DNA from: G965226155 sp965226155
GTDB taxonomy: Bacteria; Pseudomonadota; Gammaproteobacteria; Eutrophobiales; Eutrophobiaceae
Assembly (NCBI GenBank): GCA_965226155.1
Contig: OZ245331.1
Location: 434,001-498,000, forward strand
Reading direction: 5' to 3'
Length of the DNA stretch: 64,000 bases
In this document: positions 63,412 through 64,000 of the stretch, piece by piece
Position numbering within the stretch: the stretch's first letter is position 1
How the letters are laid out: each line of letters begins with the position of its first letter
Program-made: the position numbers and the translations under genes
The notes under the pieces: generated by a model
The model's database searches: none
The model's input: only the letters and a program-made list of their open reading frames with translations
Told to the model about the DNA's origin: nothing

Positions 63412-64000
63412 TTAATAACAATCGATCATTACGGTTTCAATGGTGTGAACGAGTTCGTCGAAGTGATTGATCAACGCATTTGCTCCAAGGTCTTCCGGTT
63501 CGCACTGAGCATAACCAAATGTCACCCCAATAGAAGGGATTCCCGCATCTTTTGCTGCTGCGAAATCGTTTACATTATCACCGATCATAATAGCCGGTGT
63601 TGTGGCGTCGCCATCTGCCATATGTATAGTTTTACGGATATGATCACCATGGGGCTTCTTCTTTGCTAGATGATCACCGCAAACGATGACATTAAAGTAT
63701 TTATCTAATTTTAGTAGTTCCAAAACTGGCGCGACCATCTTACTAGGCTTATTTGTACATAGTGCCAAACACGCTCCTCGACTTTTCAATTCATCAAGCG
63801 CTGTAAAGGCTCCAGGGAAAACAACTGTGTTAACTACAGGATGCTTTTCGTATTCATCAAGAAACTGGCAACTTATATTTGCAACGGTTTCTTCATCAGG
63901 AACAGAACCAGTAACTTCTAGGGCTTTTTTCACGAAAAGATGTGATCCTCGTCCGAGATAACTAGCAACTTTTTCAACACTAAGCTCAAGTCGCCCCAAT
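63412..64000 (-). CDS. gph: Phosphoglycolate phosphatase-like HAD hydrolase, cut by the window edge
   Basis: About 195 residues visible; the N-terminal DxDGT nucleophile lies beyond 64000. Present: ALCTNKPSKMV (motif II Thr), KKKPHGDHI (motif III Lys) and MIGDNVNDFAAAKDAGI (motif IV acidic pair). Removes phosphate from 2-phosphoglycolate or a similar ester. It precedes the frameshifted serine dehydratase on the same strand. Confidence 0.85.
   Translation of the reverse strand, partial: LGRLELSVEKVASYLGRGSHLFVKKALEVTGSVPDEETVANISCQFLDEYEKHPVVNTVVFPGAFTALDELKSRGACLALCTNKPSKMVAPVLELLKLDKYFNVIVCGDHLAKKKPHGDHIRKTIHMADGDATTPAIMIGDNVNDFAAAKDAGIPSIGVTFGYAQCEPEDLGANALINHFDELVHTIETVMIDCY

Overview
The window reads as chromosomal DNA of an AT-rich, methylotrophy-capable proteobacterium, most likely a gammaproteobacterium. 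Evidence: TonB-dependent receptors, a prpBCD locus with PrpC/PrpD closest in sequence feel to enteric-type proteins, glutathione-linked formaldehyde oxidation, and an N-methylglutamate (NMG) methylamine cluster. It is dense in insertion sequences (three near-identical IS30-type copies, one IS481-type, one decayed integrase-type transposase) and in broken genes, so the genome seems to be in active decay. Several breaks are single-base changes in homopolymer runs, so some could be sequence errors. No tRNA, rRNA or CRISPR array was seen.

Layout. 0.1-4.4 kb (minus strand): GntR regulator-prpB-prpC-prpD, the 2-methylcitrate cycle, with two matching operator palindromes upstream. 4.7-6.6 kb: dead TonB receptor. 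7.0-11.2 kb: adhC/frmA, frmB and a molybdopterin formate-dehydrogenase-like gene split at an 11-G tract, i.e. formaldehyde to formate to CO2. 11.4-14.7 kb: higBA toxin-antitoxin, IS30 copy 1, dead transposase, and a scrap of a second gmaS. 14.9-27.4 kb: amt with a small membrane protein, then convergent mgdDCBA (N-methylglutamate dehydrogenase, sarcosine-oxidase type), a divergent LysR gene, mgsABC (N-methylglutamate synthase) and gmaS (gamma-glutamylmethylamide synthetase): the complete NMG pathway. 27.5-30.8 kb: purU remnant, a PhyH-like gene with a COG0523 GTPase, a methyltransferase, a scrap of a second mgdD.

30.8-36.6 kb: IS30 copy 2, then a tight four-gene operon of an enolase-superfamily enzyme, opine dehydrogenase, a dipicolinate-synthase-A-like protein and a hydantoinase; I know of no described pathway with this combination. 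36.8-43.0 kb: LysR, TonB receptor, exported amidohydrolase and MFS transporter. 43.4-54.8 kb: two N-carbamoylsarcosine-amidase-like hydrolases, HyuB and HyuA (N-methylhydantoinase/carboxylase type), a deaminase with altered active site, a creatinase-like M24 protein, an ATZ/TRZ amidohydrolase, tautomerase, VOC and YciI proteins and L-serine dehydratase. 55-64 kb: gene remnants, a broken isochorismatase with two luciferase-like monooxygenases (one broken), IS30 copy 3, an exported cyclase, another isochorismatase, IS481, a frameshifted second serine dehydratase and a partial phosphoglycolate phosphatase.

How it may work together (inference): cyclic N-methyl compounds such as creatinine or N-methylhydantoin would be deaminated, ring-opened by HyuAB and cleaved by the amidases to sarcosine. 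Sarcosine or methylamine would be demethylated through the NMG enzymes; formaldehyde would leave via AdhC-FrmB-formate dehydrogenase; glycine-derived serine would be deaminated by SdaA to pyruvate. The substrate assignments are not proven by sequence.
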